This document shows positions 42,098 to 49,966 of a stretch of 64,000 nt of DNA, piece by piece. Made by a program: the position numbers and the translations under genes. The notes under the pieces are model-generated. The model saw nothing but the letters and a program-made list of their open reading frames with translations, made no database searches and was not told the DNA's origin. Numbering within the stretch: position 1 is the first letter of the stretch; each line of letters opens with the position of its first letter. Source of the stretch: Microcaldota archaeon (GTDB lineage Archaea > Micrarchaeota > Micrarchaeia > Norongarragalinales > Norongarragalinaceae); the NCBI GenBank assembly GCA_016188965.1, contig JACPGT010000002.1, positions 148,125-212,124 of the forward strand, given 5' to 3'.

Positions 42098-42550
42098 GCT
42101 TGCCTTTTCCAGCAGCTCTTTGGCGTTCTTGTGCGTCAGCTTCTCTTTGGCTTCGTCGTAGGGCAGCCAGGTGTAGTCCTGGTGTTCGAAGGAAAGCGTG
42201 ACTTTGGCGTCCGCGGCGGCTTTTCCCACGTAGAATACGACGGTCTTGCGGATGAGTTTTCCTTGTTCACGGAAGAAATACGACAATTCGTGCGTGAAGC
42301 CGGGCACCAGTTCGACGTGGGTGATGCTGGTTTCTTCCACGAGTTCCCGCTTGAGGGTTTGTTCGTCGGTTTCGCCGGCTTCCTGGCCGCCTTTTGGGAA
42401 ATCCCAGTGCCCGGCCGCGTAGTGCAGCAGTAGATACTCGCGGTTGCCGTGGGTTTCTTTTTTCTCGGCTGCAGCCTCTTTGGCTTTTCCTGCATCTGCT
42501 TGGGCGTCGCGAAAGAGGACGACGCCGACGGATTTTCGGTTTTCAGCCAT
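42077..42550 (-). CDS. Nudix hydrolase (diadenosine tetraphosphatase-like)
   Basis: A 157-residue protein with the Nudix box GGQEAGETDEQTLKRELVEE followed by TSI, where the usual Gly is Ser. The GHWDFPKGG lead-in and late HQDYTWLPYDEA fit Ap4A hydrolases. An Ala/Lys insert (residues 17-33) interrupts the first strand. Its last seven codons lie within the terminal repeat ending at 42097. Confidence 0.88.
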   Translation of the reverse strand: MAENRKSVGVVLFRDAQADAGKAKEAAAEKKETHGNREYLLLHYAAGHWDFPKGGQEAGETDEQTLKRELVEETSITHVELVPGFTHELSYFFREQGKLIRKTVVFYVGKAAADAKVTLSFEHQDYTWLPYDEAKEKLTHKNAKELLEKASVYLSSR

Positions 42551-42562
42551 TTGATTCGCCTG

Positions 42563-43150
42563 CTAAAACCACTTATACTTCTTGTTCAGGTAGTATGCGA
42601 AGAGGCCCGCGACGATGACGCCGGCGATGAAGAAGTAGAAGTACTGCTGGTACTTCACGATTTCCGTGCCGATCCACGCCAACACGAAGGCGCGAGGAAT
42701 GGTGCCGATGAACGTGAAGATGACGAACGTCCGAAAGTCGAACTTCAACAAGCCCGACGTGATGGAGAAGACCTTGAACGGGACGAAGGGAATCAATCGG
42801 GATACCAGCACGGTCATGCCGCCGTATTTGGCGAAGGCCTTCTCGGCGCGTTCCACCTTGTCCGGCGTGACCAACAGGTAGGGTCCGAACTTGTCCACCA
42901 CGGGCCTGCCACCGACTTTGCCGATGTAATACCCGACCATGGCGCCCAAAGTCGAGCCGATGGTGCCCCAGATGGCCACTTCCAGCGGTGAAAAACCGAT
43001 GGCGCCGGCGGTCACGAGGATGGCTTCCGAGGGAATCGGCACGATGGAGGACTCGAGGAACATGCCGACTAGGATGCCCCACCCTCCCAAACTGTGCATC
43101 AATTCGGTAATCCAGGTAATCAACCCGGTTTCGATTCCTTCCAAGACCAT
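42563..43150 (-). CDS. DedA-family membrane protein
   Basis: A 195-residue protein with the DedA/VTT pattern: FLESSIVPIPSEAILVTAGA, GSTLGAMVGYYIGKVGGR and the arginine motif VLVSRLIPFVPFKVFSITSG. The family includes lipid-carrier flippases and proton-dependent transporters. It is leaderless from a box shared with ttuA. Confidence 0.9.
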   Translation of the reverse strand: MVLEGIETGLITWITELMHSLGGWGILVGMFLESSIVPIPSEAILVTAGAIGFSPLEVAIWGTIGSTLGAMVGYYIGKVGGRPVVDKFGPYLLVTPDKVERAEKAFAKYGGMTVLVSRLIPFVPFKVFSITSGLLKFDFRTFVIFTFIGTIPRAFVLAWIGTEIVKYQQYFYFFIAGVIVAGLFAYYLNKKYKWF

Positions 43151-43174
43151 CGTCTTTGCTTAATGTCAGACGGC

Positions 43175-43183
43175 GTTTTAAAG
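43175..43183. promoter_or_regulatory. Shared divergent TATA box of dedA and ttuA
   Basis: GTTTTAAAG is nearly self-complementary and lies 25 nt from the dedA start (43150) and 28 nt from the ttuA start (43211). Confidence 0.5.
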
Positions 43184-43210
43184 AACCGGTTTCGGCACCA
43201 TTTGGTCATC

Positions 43211-44146
43211 ATGGTTACCGTTTCCTGCGGTCATTGCCAAGGCGAGGCCGTCCTGCGCCTGGATTATGCCAACCTGGACTTGTGCGGCCGGTGTTTTTCC
43301 CGGCTGTTCGAGCGGCGCGTGGCTCGTGCCAACCGTGAATTCAAGATGGTCAGGCCAGGCGACGTCGTGGCCGTCGGCGTCAGCGGCGGCAAGGACTCCG
43401 CGGCGTTGCTGTACGTGCTTCACAAGATGTCCAAAAAAGGTCGATTTACGGTCAAGCCGGTGTTGGTGGATGAAGGCATCGCGGGCTACCGCGACGTCGC
43501 CACGAAGAAAGCGGAAGAACTCTGCCAGCGCCTCGGTTTGGAGTTGGCCATCGTTTCGTACCAGGAACTGGCCGGACGGCCGCTGGACGACATCATGAAG
43601 CTGCGCGACGAACGTCAACTGGGTTTCACCTCATGCGGTGTGTGCGGCGTGCTGCGCAAGGACTGTCTTAACCAGGCCGCGCGCAAAGTCGGCGCCTCAA
43701 AGCTTGCCGTGGGCCATAACGCGGACGACGTGGCGCAGACTTTCCTGATGAACGCTTTGCGGGCCGACGTCAAGGGGTTCGAGCGCTTCGGCGTCGTATC
43801 CGGCTTAGGCGGCCAGGAAAAATTCGTCCAGCGCGTCAAGCCCTTGGTCTACAACCTGGAAAAGGAATGCGCGCTGTATTGCGTCGTGAACGACCTGCCC
43901 TTCCATTTGGGCGAGTGTCCGTACAGCGTGGAGGCCTTCCGGGGACAGGTCAAGGACTTCCTCAACGCCGTTGAGCAGAGGCATCCGGGCTCCAAGTTCA
44001 ACGTGCTGCAATCTTTTCTTGCATTGAAGTCCAAGCTTCCGGCCGTGGTGGAAACCCAGAAGAAGGCCGGCACGTGCACCGTCTGCGGTGAGCACAGCTC
44101 GTCCGCCGTATGCCGCAAATGCGTCCTGTTGGAATCGCTGGCGTGA
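43211..44146 (+). CDS. ttuA: TtuA/Ncs6-type tRNA 2-thiolation enzyme
   Basis: A 311-residue protein with an N-terminal zinc finger (CGHC, CGRC), the PP-loop VAVGVSGGKDSAALLYVL, the central GVCGVLRKDCLNQAA whose cysteines hold the Fe-S cluster, and a C-terminal zinc finger (CTVCGEHS; CRKC). It adenylates and thiolates a tRNA uridine, taking sulfur from a ubiquitin-like carrier. The start at 43211 follows the shared TATA box; ATG 43163 is rejected for lying upstream of it. Confidence 0.93.
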   Translation: MVTVSCGHCQGEAVLRLDYANLDLCGRCFSRLFERRVARANREFKMVRPGDVVAVGVSGGKDSAALLYVLHKMSKKGRFTVKPVLVDEGIAGYRDVATKKAEELCQRLGLELAIVSYQELAGRPLDDIMKLRDERQLGFTSCGVCGVLRKDCLNQAARKVGASKLAVGHNADDVAQTFLMNALRADVKGFERFGVVSGLGGQEKFVQRVKPLVYNLEKECALYCVVNDLPFHLGECPYSVEAFRGQVKDFLNAVEQRHPGSKFNVLQSFLALKSKLPAVVETQKKAGTCTVCGEHSSSAVCRKCVLLESLA

Positions 44147-44179
44147 TGCTTTTTATACTTCCGTTGATTGTTCCGTTAC

Positions 44180-44623
44180 GTGGCGCGTGCGGAACTTTTC
44201 GGGGTGTTGCTGCTGGCCGGCGTGCTGCTGGCCGGTTGCGTCAGCTTCCAGCCTCCGTCCAACGTCTTCGTCCAGATTGCCGCGCCGGATTCCGTTGCGT
44301 CCGGCCAGGCCTTCAACGTCACGATCTTGATCCAGAACTCGGATTCCCGCGAACACCGCTTGGACAGCATTGATTTGCCTTTGGTTTGGCTCAAAGGCAT
44401 GGACGTGGTGGGCGTTTTTCCGCCCAGTTACGACCATTTCGACTTGGCGGTCGTCGATCAGCGGACGTATAGTTTCAATACCATGCTTCCGGCCGATTCG
44501 GATGTGGGCGTGGTTTTTACGTTCGCTCCGCAAAAGGCGGGCACTTTTTACGGTCCGTGGAGCGTCTGCATCGACGGCGGGGCCTCTTGCCGCGACCAGG
44601 ACCTCCGTATCCTGGTCAATTGA
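44180..44623 (+). CDS. Small lipoprotein with beta-sandwich domain, unknown function
   Basis: A 147-residue protein with lipobox LLAGC and a beta-rich region (FNVTILIQNSDSREHRLDSI; VGVVFTFAPQKAGTFYGPWS) resembling CARDB/DUF11-like domains. Two late cysteines may pair. The start is GTG 44180, 29 nt after TTTTATACTT (44151-44160), so the mRNA is probably leaderless. Confidence 0.7.
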   Translation: MARAELFGVLLLAGVLLAGCVSFQPPSNVFVQIAAPDSVASGQAFNVTILIQNSDSREHRLDSIDLPLVWLKGMDVVGVFPPSYDHFDLAVVDQRTYSFNTMLPADSDVGVVFTFAPQKAGTFYGPWSVCIDGGASCRDQDLRILVN

Positions 44624-44629
44624 ACCGGC

Positions 44630-44884
44630 TCAAACCTGACGGTGCTTGAGCCACCATTGTTTCGCAAACGGTAGCGTCAGCGTGGACAACAAGTAGCCGA
44701 CGGTAGGCACCCAAGCGGCCAGGAAGGGCTGCGGGGCGCGGATCCAGACGAGCAATGCCGTGGCCAATATGTAGGTGATGGTTGCAATAAGCAACCGGCG
44801 CGTCCAACTAATCTCCCACGCCTTGTCCGCCTCAACGCGGGCATTGCGGGCGTGGATTTTCTCGATTTCCTTGCGGATGGCCAT
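44630..44884 (-). CDS. Two-span membrane protein, unknown function
   Basis: An 84-residue protein with a charged N-terminal helix (RKEIEKIHARNARVEADKAW) and two membrane spans, similar in design to two-TM domain proteins. It follows the MarC gene on the same strand by 18 nt, so they are probably co-transcribed. Confidence 0.6.
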   Translation of the reverse strand: MAIRKEIEKIHARNARVEADKAWEISWTRRLLIATITYILATALLVWIRAPQPFLAAWVPTVGYLLSTLTLPFAKQWWLKHRQV

Positions 44885-44902
44885 GTTGTTGGAGTCGCTT
44901 CC

Positions 44903-45481
44903 TCAGCCCGCCAAGCCCGTGCGGATGAATTCGACGGCAAGCGCGAGCAGCATCATGCCCATGATTTTCGAGAAGATGTTGATCGTTTTCTCCCCCAGCG
45001 CGTTCTTCAGCAAGGGCGCGTAGTGGAGGATGACGAACGCCAAGGCCAGCGCCAGGAATGCTGCGGCGGCGGTGATCGGCATGCCGACTTGCTGGCCTAA
45101 TAGGATGGTGGTGGTGATGACGCCGGGACCGGTCAGAAGAGGAGTGGCGATGAGCACGGCGATGGAGTCAGTGTCCTGTTTCTTGTTGCCATTCAGCTCG
45201 ACGCCCAGTATGGTTTCCAGGCCCATGAGTCCGAGCACGATGCCGCCGGCTATTTTGAATGAGCTCAAGCTGACGCCCAGCATGGTCAGGATGCTTTGGC
45301 CCGTGAACAAGAAGACGTACGCCAAAACGGCCGCCAAAAAGACGGCTTTGTGCGCGATGCGGCGGCGTTCCTCGTCCGACACCTTGCGCGTCAGCGCGAG
45401 AAACGCCGGGATGGATGCGAAGGGGTCCAAAATGACGAAGAGCGTGACGAACGCGTAGATGAATTGGTCGACAAATGCCAT
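44903..45481 (-). CDS. MarC-family (UPF0056) integral membrane protein
   Basis: A 192-residue six-span protein with the family start FVTLFVILDPFASIPAFLAL and VLIATPLLTGPGVITTTILL. The role of MarC proteins is unresolved. A TATA-like CCTTAAAAAAC (45523-45533) precedes it. Confidence 0.9.
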   Translation of the reverse strand: MAFVDQFIYAFVTLFVILDPFASIPAFLALTRKVSDEERRRIAHKAVFLAAVLAYVFLFTGQSILTMLGVSLSSFKIAGGIVLGLMGLETILGVELNGNKKQDTDSIAVLIATPLLTGPGVITTTILLGQQVGMPITAAAAFLALALAFVILHYAPLLKNALGEKTINIFSKIMGMMLLALAVEFIRTGLAG

Positions 45482-45620
45482 GGTGGAATCAACGGCGGTG
45501 GAAAGAGGCTAACGGTGGCCGCGTTTTTTAAGGCATGGGCGGGGGGTGGTCGGCAGGCGGATGCGGCCGGTTGCCCGAAAGGTTCATGGGTTGTAGCATT
45601 GGCGACAACGCGCGGTTCGG

Positions 45621-46952
45621 TCATCCGACGTAGTCTTTCCATTCGGTGATGACGCCCGCGGCCTGGGGCCCGCTCATGCCGGGCTCGTACGGCTGGGGTT
45701 TTTGGCCGCTGACCTTGCTTTGGACGGCTTCGATGAATTTCCAGCAGGCCTCGATTTCGGGCCACGAGGCGAAGAACGTCTTTTTTCCTTTGAGTGCTTC
45801 GTCGAAGAGGATTTCGTAATTCTGTGGCGCGAACGTCTGCACGTCGCAGGACTGGCAGTACTCCATCTTGAAGGACTTCAGCTCGGTTTGCCCTATTTCC
45901 TTGAGGTTGACCGTCAAGGCGAATTTCTCGTCCGGCTGCAGCGTGATCGTCAGCGTGTCCTTGAGCGTCTGCTGGTCCATGTAGTGCGCAGGCTTGAACG
46001 TGATGATGACTTCGGCAAACCGCTTGTTCAGTTTCTTGCCGGTGAGCAGGTAGAACGGCACGCCTTTCCAGCGCGGTGAGTCGACGAACGCCTTGAGGGC
46101 GACGAACGTCTCGGTGTCCGTGGGGTGCCCCACTTCGGATTCGTATCCGTTGTACTGGCCGAACACGACGTGTTCGGACGGCCGGACTTTTTTCAGCACG
46201 TTGGCCTTGGCCCGTGAAACGGACGCCGGGCTCCAGGTCTTGGGGGGCTCCATGGCGACGCGGGCTAGCATCTGTAGCAGGTGGGATTGCACCATGTCGC
46301 GCAACGCTCCGGTGTTGTCGTAGAACTCGATGCGGCGGCTGGTTCCCTGGTCTTCGCTTTGGATGATTTGCACGTTGTCGATGTACTTGTGGTTCCACAC
46401 CGGTTCGAACACGGGGTTGGAAAACCGAAGCACCATGATATTTCGCACCGTGGACTTGCCCAGGTAATGGTCGATGGGGTACACCTGGTCGCCGAAGTGC
46501 TTCCGCAGCAAGCGGTGCAGTTTCTGGGCGGATGGCAAGTCGTGTCCGAACGGCTTTTCGATCATGACCCGCTGGAAGCCCACGTTTTTGATTTTGGAGA
46601 TGCGTTCGCTGATGCGGGGAAACAATTCCGGCAAGGTGGCCAGCATGAACAACAGGTTTTCCCGGCCTTCCAAGTGGCGGCAGAGCGCGTCGAACGACGC
46701 GTCGTTTTCGACGTCGGCCTGGAAGAATTCGAGCCTCTGTTCGAACCCGGCCCATTGTTTTTCGTCTTCGGGCCGGCAGGCTTCTTTGGCTTTCGCGCGG
46801 AATCCGTTCGTGCCCCAGTCCTTGCGTCCGATGCCGATGATGTCCAAATCGTCGAAGCGGCCGTGGAGGAAGCCGTGCCACAACGCCGGCATGAGCTTGC
46901 GTTGCGCCAAGTCGCCGGTGGCGCCGAACAGTACGAGGGTGTTGTTGGACAT
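45621..46952 (-). CDS. zwf: Glucose-6-phosphate 1-dehydrogenase, bacterial type
   Basis: A 443-residue enzyme oxidising glucose-6-phosphate with NAD(P)+. It has the N-terminal nucleotide site LVLFGATGDLAQRKLMPAL, VMIEKPFGHDL and the substrate motif PIDHYLGKSTVRNI (bacterial RIDHYLGKE), here with Ser at the last position. The C-terminal tetramer domain is complete. Bacterial-type zwf is rare in archaea, so horizontal transfer is likely. No 6-phosphogluconolactonase or dehydrogenase is nearby. ATG 46952; TATA-like CCATTAATAGCG at 46984-46995. Confidence 0.93.
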   Translation of the reverse strand: MSNNTLVLFGATGDLAQRKLMPALWHGFLHGRFDDLDIIGIGRKDWGTNGFRAKAKEACRPEDEKQWAGFEQRLEFFQADVENDASFDALCRHLEGRENLLFMLATLPELFPRISERISKIKNVGFQRVMIEKPFGHDLPSAQKLHRLLRKHFGDQVYPIDHYLGKSTVRNIMVLRFSNPVFEPVWNHKYIDNVQIIQSEDQGTSRRIEFYDNTGALRDMVQSHLLQMLARVAMEPPKTWSPASVSRAKANVLKKVRPSEHVVFGQYNGYESEVGHPTDTETFVALKAFVDSPRWKGVPFYLLTGKKLNKRFAEVIITFKPAHYMDQQTLKDTLTITLQPDEKFALTVNLKEIGQTELKSFKMEYCQSCDVQTFAPQNYEILFDEALKGKKTFFASWPEIEACWKFIEAVQSKVSGQKPQPYEPGMSGPQAAGVITEWKDYVG

Positions 46953-47234
46953 GTGGGTTTGCCTCATTCTTGACGCCAGTCTCGCTATTAATGGATTTGG
47001 GTGGCCGTCGTTTCCCGCAAGACTTCTTCCCGCTTCTTCCGCTTCCTTTTTCCTTCCGCTCGGCGCTCCGCGCGCTTTCGTCACGTTTTTAAACCGGTTT
47101 TGGCAATGTACTCTCCGCTGTTTTGAGCTGTTTTTCGTCTAGAACGAGGAAAGTCGCGAAAATAATCAAAACGGGTTTTTGTGCGCTCAGCCCCGATTGG
47201 GGTTCTGCCGCTTGATTTTCAAGGTGTTGCTCAT

Positions 47235-47969
47235 ATGGGTTTGCGTCCTGCCAGAACCGTCCGCGAAGTCAAGGCCCAGCCGTGGTCCCGCATCTCGACG
47301 AAGAAGCCCCGCAAGAGCTACGTCAAGGGCGCTCCCAATTCGAAGGTGCGCCAGTTCAACATGGGCTCCGACCGCTATTACGAACTCGAACTGGAACTGG
47401 TCCTGGAGGGGCCCATCCAGTTGCGCGACAACGCCATCGAGTCGGCGCGCCAGGCCATCAACAAGGTGCTGGAAAAGAACTTAGAAAGCAACTATTTTCT
47501 CCAAGTCCTCAAGTTTCCGCATTTGGTCATCCGCGAGCACTCCGCTCTGGGCGTGGCCGGCGCTGACCGTATCTCCAAAGGCATGAAGCGTGCTTTTGGC
47601 AAGCCCAAAGGCCGCATGGCACGCATCGCTACAGGCGAAGGCGTGTTCCGTGCCCGCATCGACAAGTCCGCCTTGAGCGTGGCCAAAATCGCCTTCAAGC
47701 GCGGCCAACTCAAGCTCTCCGGCCACTATACCGTCGTCATCCGGGACATCACGGCCGAGCCGTGGAACCTCGTCAAGAAAGGCAAAGCAGCCGTGTCCTT
47801 CAAGAAGAAGGAAGTGGAAGTGGCCAAGGTCGAGGAAGCCGCTCCGGCTGCCGCCGAAGGCGCGACTCCGGCTGCCGCGGGTACGGACGCCAAGGCCGCC
47901 GATGCCAAGGGCGCGGCGGATGCCAAAGGCGGCGCCAAACCGGCTGCCAAGGAAGAAAAGAAGAAGTGA
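47235..47969 (+). CDS. rpl10e: Ribosomal protein L10e (uL16)
   Basis: A 244-residue large-subunit protein (start MGLRPARTVREVKAQPWSR; then RKSYVKGAPNSKVRQFNMGS). The conserved core ends near residue 190; the last 50 residues are an Ala/Lys/Asp-rich low-complexity tail (AADAKGAADAKGG) unusual for the family. The 282-nt upstream gap is AT-rich with boxes at 47085 and 47158. Confidence 0.93.
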   Translation: MGLRPARTVREVKAQPWSRISTKKPRKSYVKGAPNSKVRQFNMGSDRYYELELELVLEGPIQLRDNAIESARQAINKVLEKNLESNYFLQVLKFPHLVIREHSALGVAGADRISKGMKRAFGKPKGRMARIATGEGVFRARIDKSALSVAKIAFKRGQLKLSGHYTVVIRDITAEPWNLVKKGKAAVSFKKKEVEVAKVEEAAPAAAEGATPAAAGTDAKAADAKGAADAKGGAKPAAKEEKKK

Positions 47970-47972
47970 AAC

Positions 47973-48001
47973 CCGGCGTTTCGCCGGCTTCTTCTATTTT
48001 T
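47973..48001 (+). terminator. Hairpin plus T-rich terminator of L10e
   Basis: CCGGCG TTT CGCCGG, directly after the stop codon, followed by CTTCTTCTATTTTT. Confidence 0.65.
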
Positions 48002-48083
48002 CAACTCCTCTACAGCGTGCGCTGGCTTTTTTTTCACTTTTTTTTGGGGGGTGTGGGAATAGCGGAAGCGGGCTGGAGTCAGG

Positions 48084-48373
48084 ATTAAATACTCCGCTTG
48101 GTTCAAGCGTTTTCCCGTCAACCGAGGGATATTTCGGTTGTCCTGGAAAGGATGCGATCCAAACCGCCTCTGCAGTGCGTTCGTCCATTAGGCTCGACGT
48201 CTGGACTATAACTCGTCGGCTGAAACCTACGCGCTATACGCGTGCTTTGCGACGCGGAAAAGATAACCTCTAAAACCCCCAATAGGTCAAGTTTGCAGTT
48301 GGGAAGAAGAAGCTGTTTGAGGCACTTTTCCACCGAGTCCAGTTTGGGTTGGCGGGCTTTCGGTGTATTTGAA
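48084..48373 (+). other. Non-coding interval with a TATA-like box and several stems
   Basis: GATTAAATAC at 48083-48092 resembles a promoter with no good ORF at the expected start (~48115). Downstream are AACCGA/TCGGTT, GTCCA/TGGAC and CGCG/CGCG pairings. It may hold an unannotated RNA or only a long leader for the 48374 gene. No tRNA, SRP or RNase P RNA signature was found. Confidence 0.3.
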
Positions 48374-48532
48374 ATGGCGGCAAAAAACAAAGTCCGGAAA
48401 AAATCAAGACCCTTGGCTTCAATCGGAGGGCGGCAGCCGAGCGGCAAGCCCAAGCACTCCAAAGTCGCCAAACTCATCCGCTTGGCCAAAGCGCGCCTCA
48501 AAAAAGCCGCCAAGCACTTGCGACGGAAATGA
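48374..48532 (+). CDS. 52-residue Lys/Arg-rich protein, probable nucleic-acid binder
   Basis: Starts MAAKNKVRKKSRPLASIGG and ends LKKAAKHLRRK. Very basic, without cysteines, resembling small ribosomal or histone-H1-like tails, but no family is recognised. It lies tail to tail with the membrane protein gene at 48585. A longer in-frame reading from 48242 has no protein-like character and is rejected. Confidence 0.5.
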   Translation: MAAKNKVRKKSRPLASIGGRQPSGKPKHSKVAKLIRLAKARLKKAAKHLRRK

Positions 48533-48584
48533 TCGGCTTTTCGCTTCAGTTTCAAGCGCGGTTTCCTGGTTTGCGTGTTTGAGT

Positions 48585-49184
48585 TTACCGGTTCCCCAAA
48601 ACCGCTTTGAACAATTTCAGCAATCCTTCCAGCGCCAGCGTGGCCGGCACGATGGCCAATAGCCCGGCGGCCAATTTCTTCTTCCAGTCCCACTTTTGCG
48701 CGTCAATCCACTGGAATGACGTCAGGTAGAGTACGACGACCCAGAACCAGCCGTAAAAGTTGTTCAACGGCGCGCTGAACCAAACGCCCGGATTCGTCCA
48801 CGTCCAGTAACCGAACGAGTACGCCATGGGCTCGAAGTGCAAGGCGTCCACCAGGACCAAGAAAATAGCGGCCAGGACGGATGCTTTGATCCCGGTTTGC
48901 CTGAACTTTTCTTTGGCAAGCCAGTATCCGATGTACAACAACGTGGCCCACGTGATGCTGACGGAAAGCGGCACGTCCAGGATGTAGACTAAAAAACCTT
49001 CGCCGTAGCGGTATCCTTGGAAAATGGCCTGTGTCGCCCATTCCAAAAGGAAGCCGAACGCGATTGCCGGGAGGAAGAACGTGACGGTCTTGGCTTTTCC
49101 CCACTGCTTGGCAGCATGGCGGATGACGAATAGAAAAACGGCCATCCACGCCAATTCGTACAACACGAAGGAAAGCGTCAACAT
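48585..49184 (-). CDS. DUF422/CruF-like polytopic membrane protein (carotenoid-biosynthesis family)
   Basis: A 199-residue protein with about six membrane spans. FLLEWATQAIFQGYRYGEGF and WTNPGVWFSAPLNNFYGWF resemble the DUF422 family, which includes CruF-type carotenoid hydratases. No other carotenoid gene is in the window, so the substrate is open. TATA-like CTTTTTATTG lies near 49218. Confidence 0.6.
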   Translation of the reverse strand: MLTLSFVLYELAWMAVFLFVIRHAAKQWGKAKTVTFFLPAIAFGFLLEWATQAIFQGYRYGEGFLVYILDVPLSVSITWATLLYIGYWLAKEKFRQTGIKASVLAAIFLVLVDALHFEPMAYSFGYWTWTNPGVWFSAPLNNFYGWFWVVVLYLTSFQWIDAQKWDWKKKLAAGLLAIVPATLALEGLLKLFKAVLGNR

Positions 49185-49275
49185 GGTCCAATCAACACGA
49201 GCGGTTTAGGCGAATCCACAATAAAAAGAAGAAGGAAAAAGAAGAAAAATAGGGCCGCGTTGGGCCTTTTCAGGC

Positions 49276-49737
49276 TTAGTCCTGGACGACCAGCGTGCCT
49301 TTCATGCTGCCGTGGCCTTCGCCGCAGAACACGTTGCAGATGAACGGGAACGATCCGGTCTTGTCCGGCGTGAACTCGATGACCGTGGCCGTGCCCGGGT
49401 TGAGTTCTTTGCTGATTCCGAATTCCGACAGGAAGAAGCCGTGCGGCACGTCCAGCGCCGTAATCGTGAGTTTAACCGGCACGCCTTTTTTGACCGTGAC
49501 GGTGGACGGCGTGAACTCGAACGAATTGGCCGTCATCGCGATTTCTTGGACGGCGGGCGTGCCGGCCGTGGCCGCTGCGCTTGCCGAAGCCGAGGCGGAC
49601 ACGATGGCCGGCTGGCTGGGCTGTGCCGTCGCGCTGGATGCGGCCGATGCCTGCGGGCTGGCCGCCGGGGCTGGTTGCGTGCAACCCACCAGCAGCAATC
49701 CGGCTAGTAGTACGAACGCGAATAGTCGGGTGTTCAT
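49276..49737 (-). CDS. CuA-type cupredoxin lipoprotein
   Basis: A 153-residue lipoprotein: lipobox LLLVGC, then an Ala/Ser/Pro linker (about 20-62), then a cupredoxin domain with a full binuclear CuA ligand set (DVPHGFF, then CNVFCGEGHGSMKG: His, Cys, Cys, His, Met). Such domains carry electrons in cytochrome oxidase subunit II and N2O reductase. No oxidase gene is in the window, so it may be a copper carrier or an electron shuttle. GGGGAGG precedes the ATG; TATA-like GCTTTAAATG lies near 49795. Confidence 0.88.
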   Translation of the reverse strand: MNTRLFAFVLLAGLLLVGCTQPAPAASPQASAASSATAQPSQPAIVSASASASAAATAGTPAVQEIAMTANSFEFTPSTVTVKKGVPVKLTITALDVPHGFFLSEFGISKELNPGTATVIEFTPDKTGSFPFICNVFCGEGHGSMKGTLVVQD

Positions 49738-49894
49738 GATTTCGTTCCTCCCCTGTTTCTTTTTTTTCTGTTGCGAACTACTGTTTTTCGCATTTAAAGC
49801 CGTTTTTGGTCCATCGTGCGTTACTACGGCTTCTGACCGGCGTAACGGCTACGCACCGCATGGCGGGCCTGGCGCCGACTTTTTTCCGGTTTTT

Positions 49895-49940
49895 CCCACG
49901 GCCTCGATTCGTGGCTTGCGCTCGAGGTAGACCGCGTGGG
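49895..49940. repeat. Two-part inverted repeat between cupredoxin and 612-residue lipoprotein genes
   Basis: CCCACG (49895-49900) pairs with CGTGGG (49935-49940), and CCTCGA (49902-49907) with TCGAGG (49922-49927), forming an interrupted hairpin. It lies 27 nt downstream of the stop of the 612-residue lipoprotein gene and may act in transcript ending. No gene is seen in 49738-49966. Confidence 0.4.
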
Positions 49941-49966
49941 GTATTAATCGCTTTTCCGCCTTTTTT

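Noticed and set aside
47139-47160. GAGGAAAGTC reminiscent of the 5' end of RNase P RNA
   Set aside because: None of the other conserved RNase P RNA regions follow, and the L10e gene starts 80 nt later.
48118-48693. 191-codon minus-strand frame
   Set aside because: It crosses the ends of two better supported genes and the structured interval, without recognisable domains.
49738-49966. Possible small RNA from the minus TATA-like GATTAATAC at 49941
   Set aside because: The predicted start would exclude the 5' arm of the only strong hairpin, so the box and the hairpin do not form one RNA gene.
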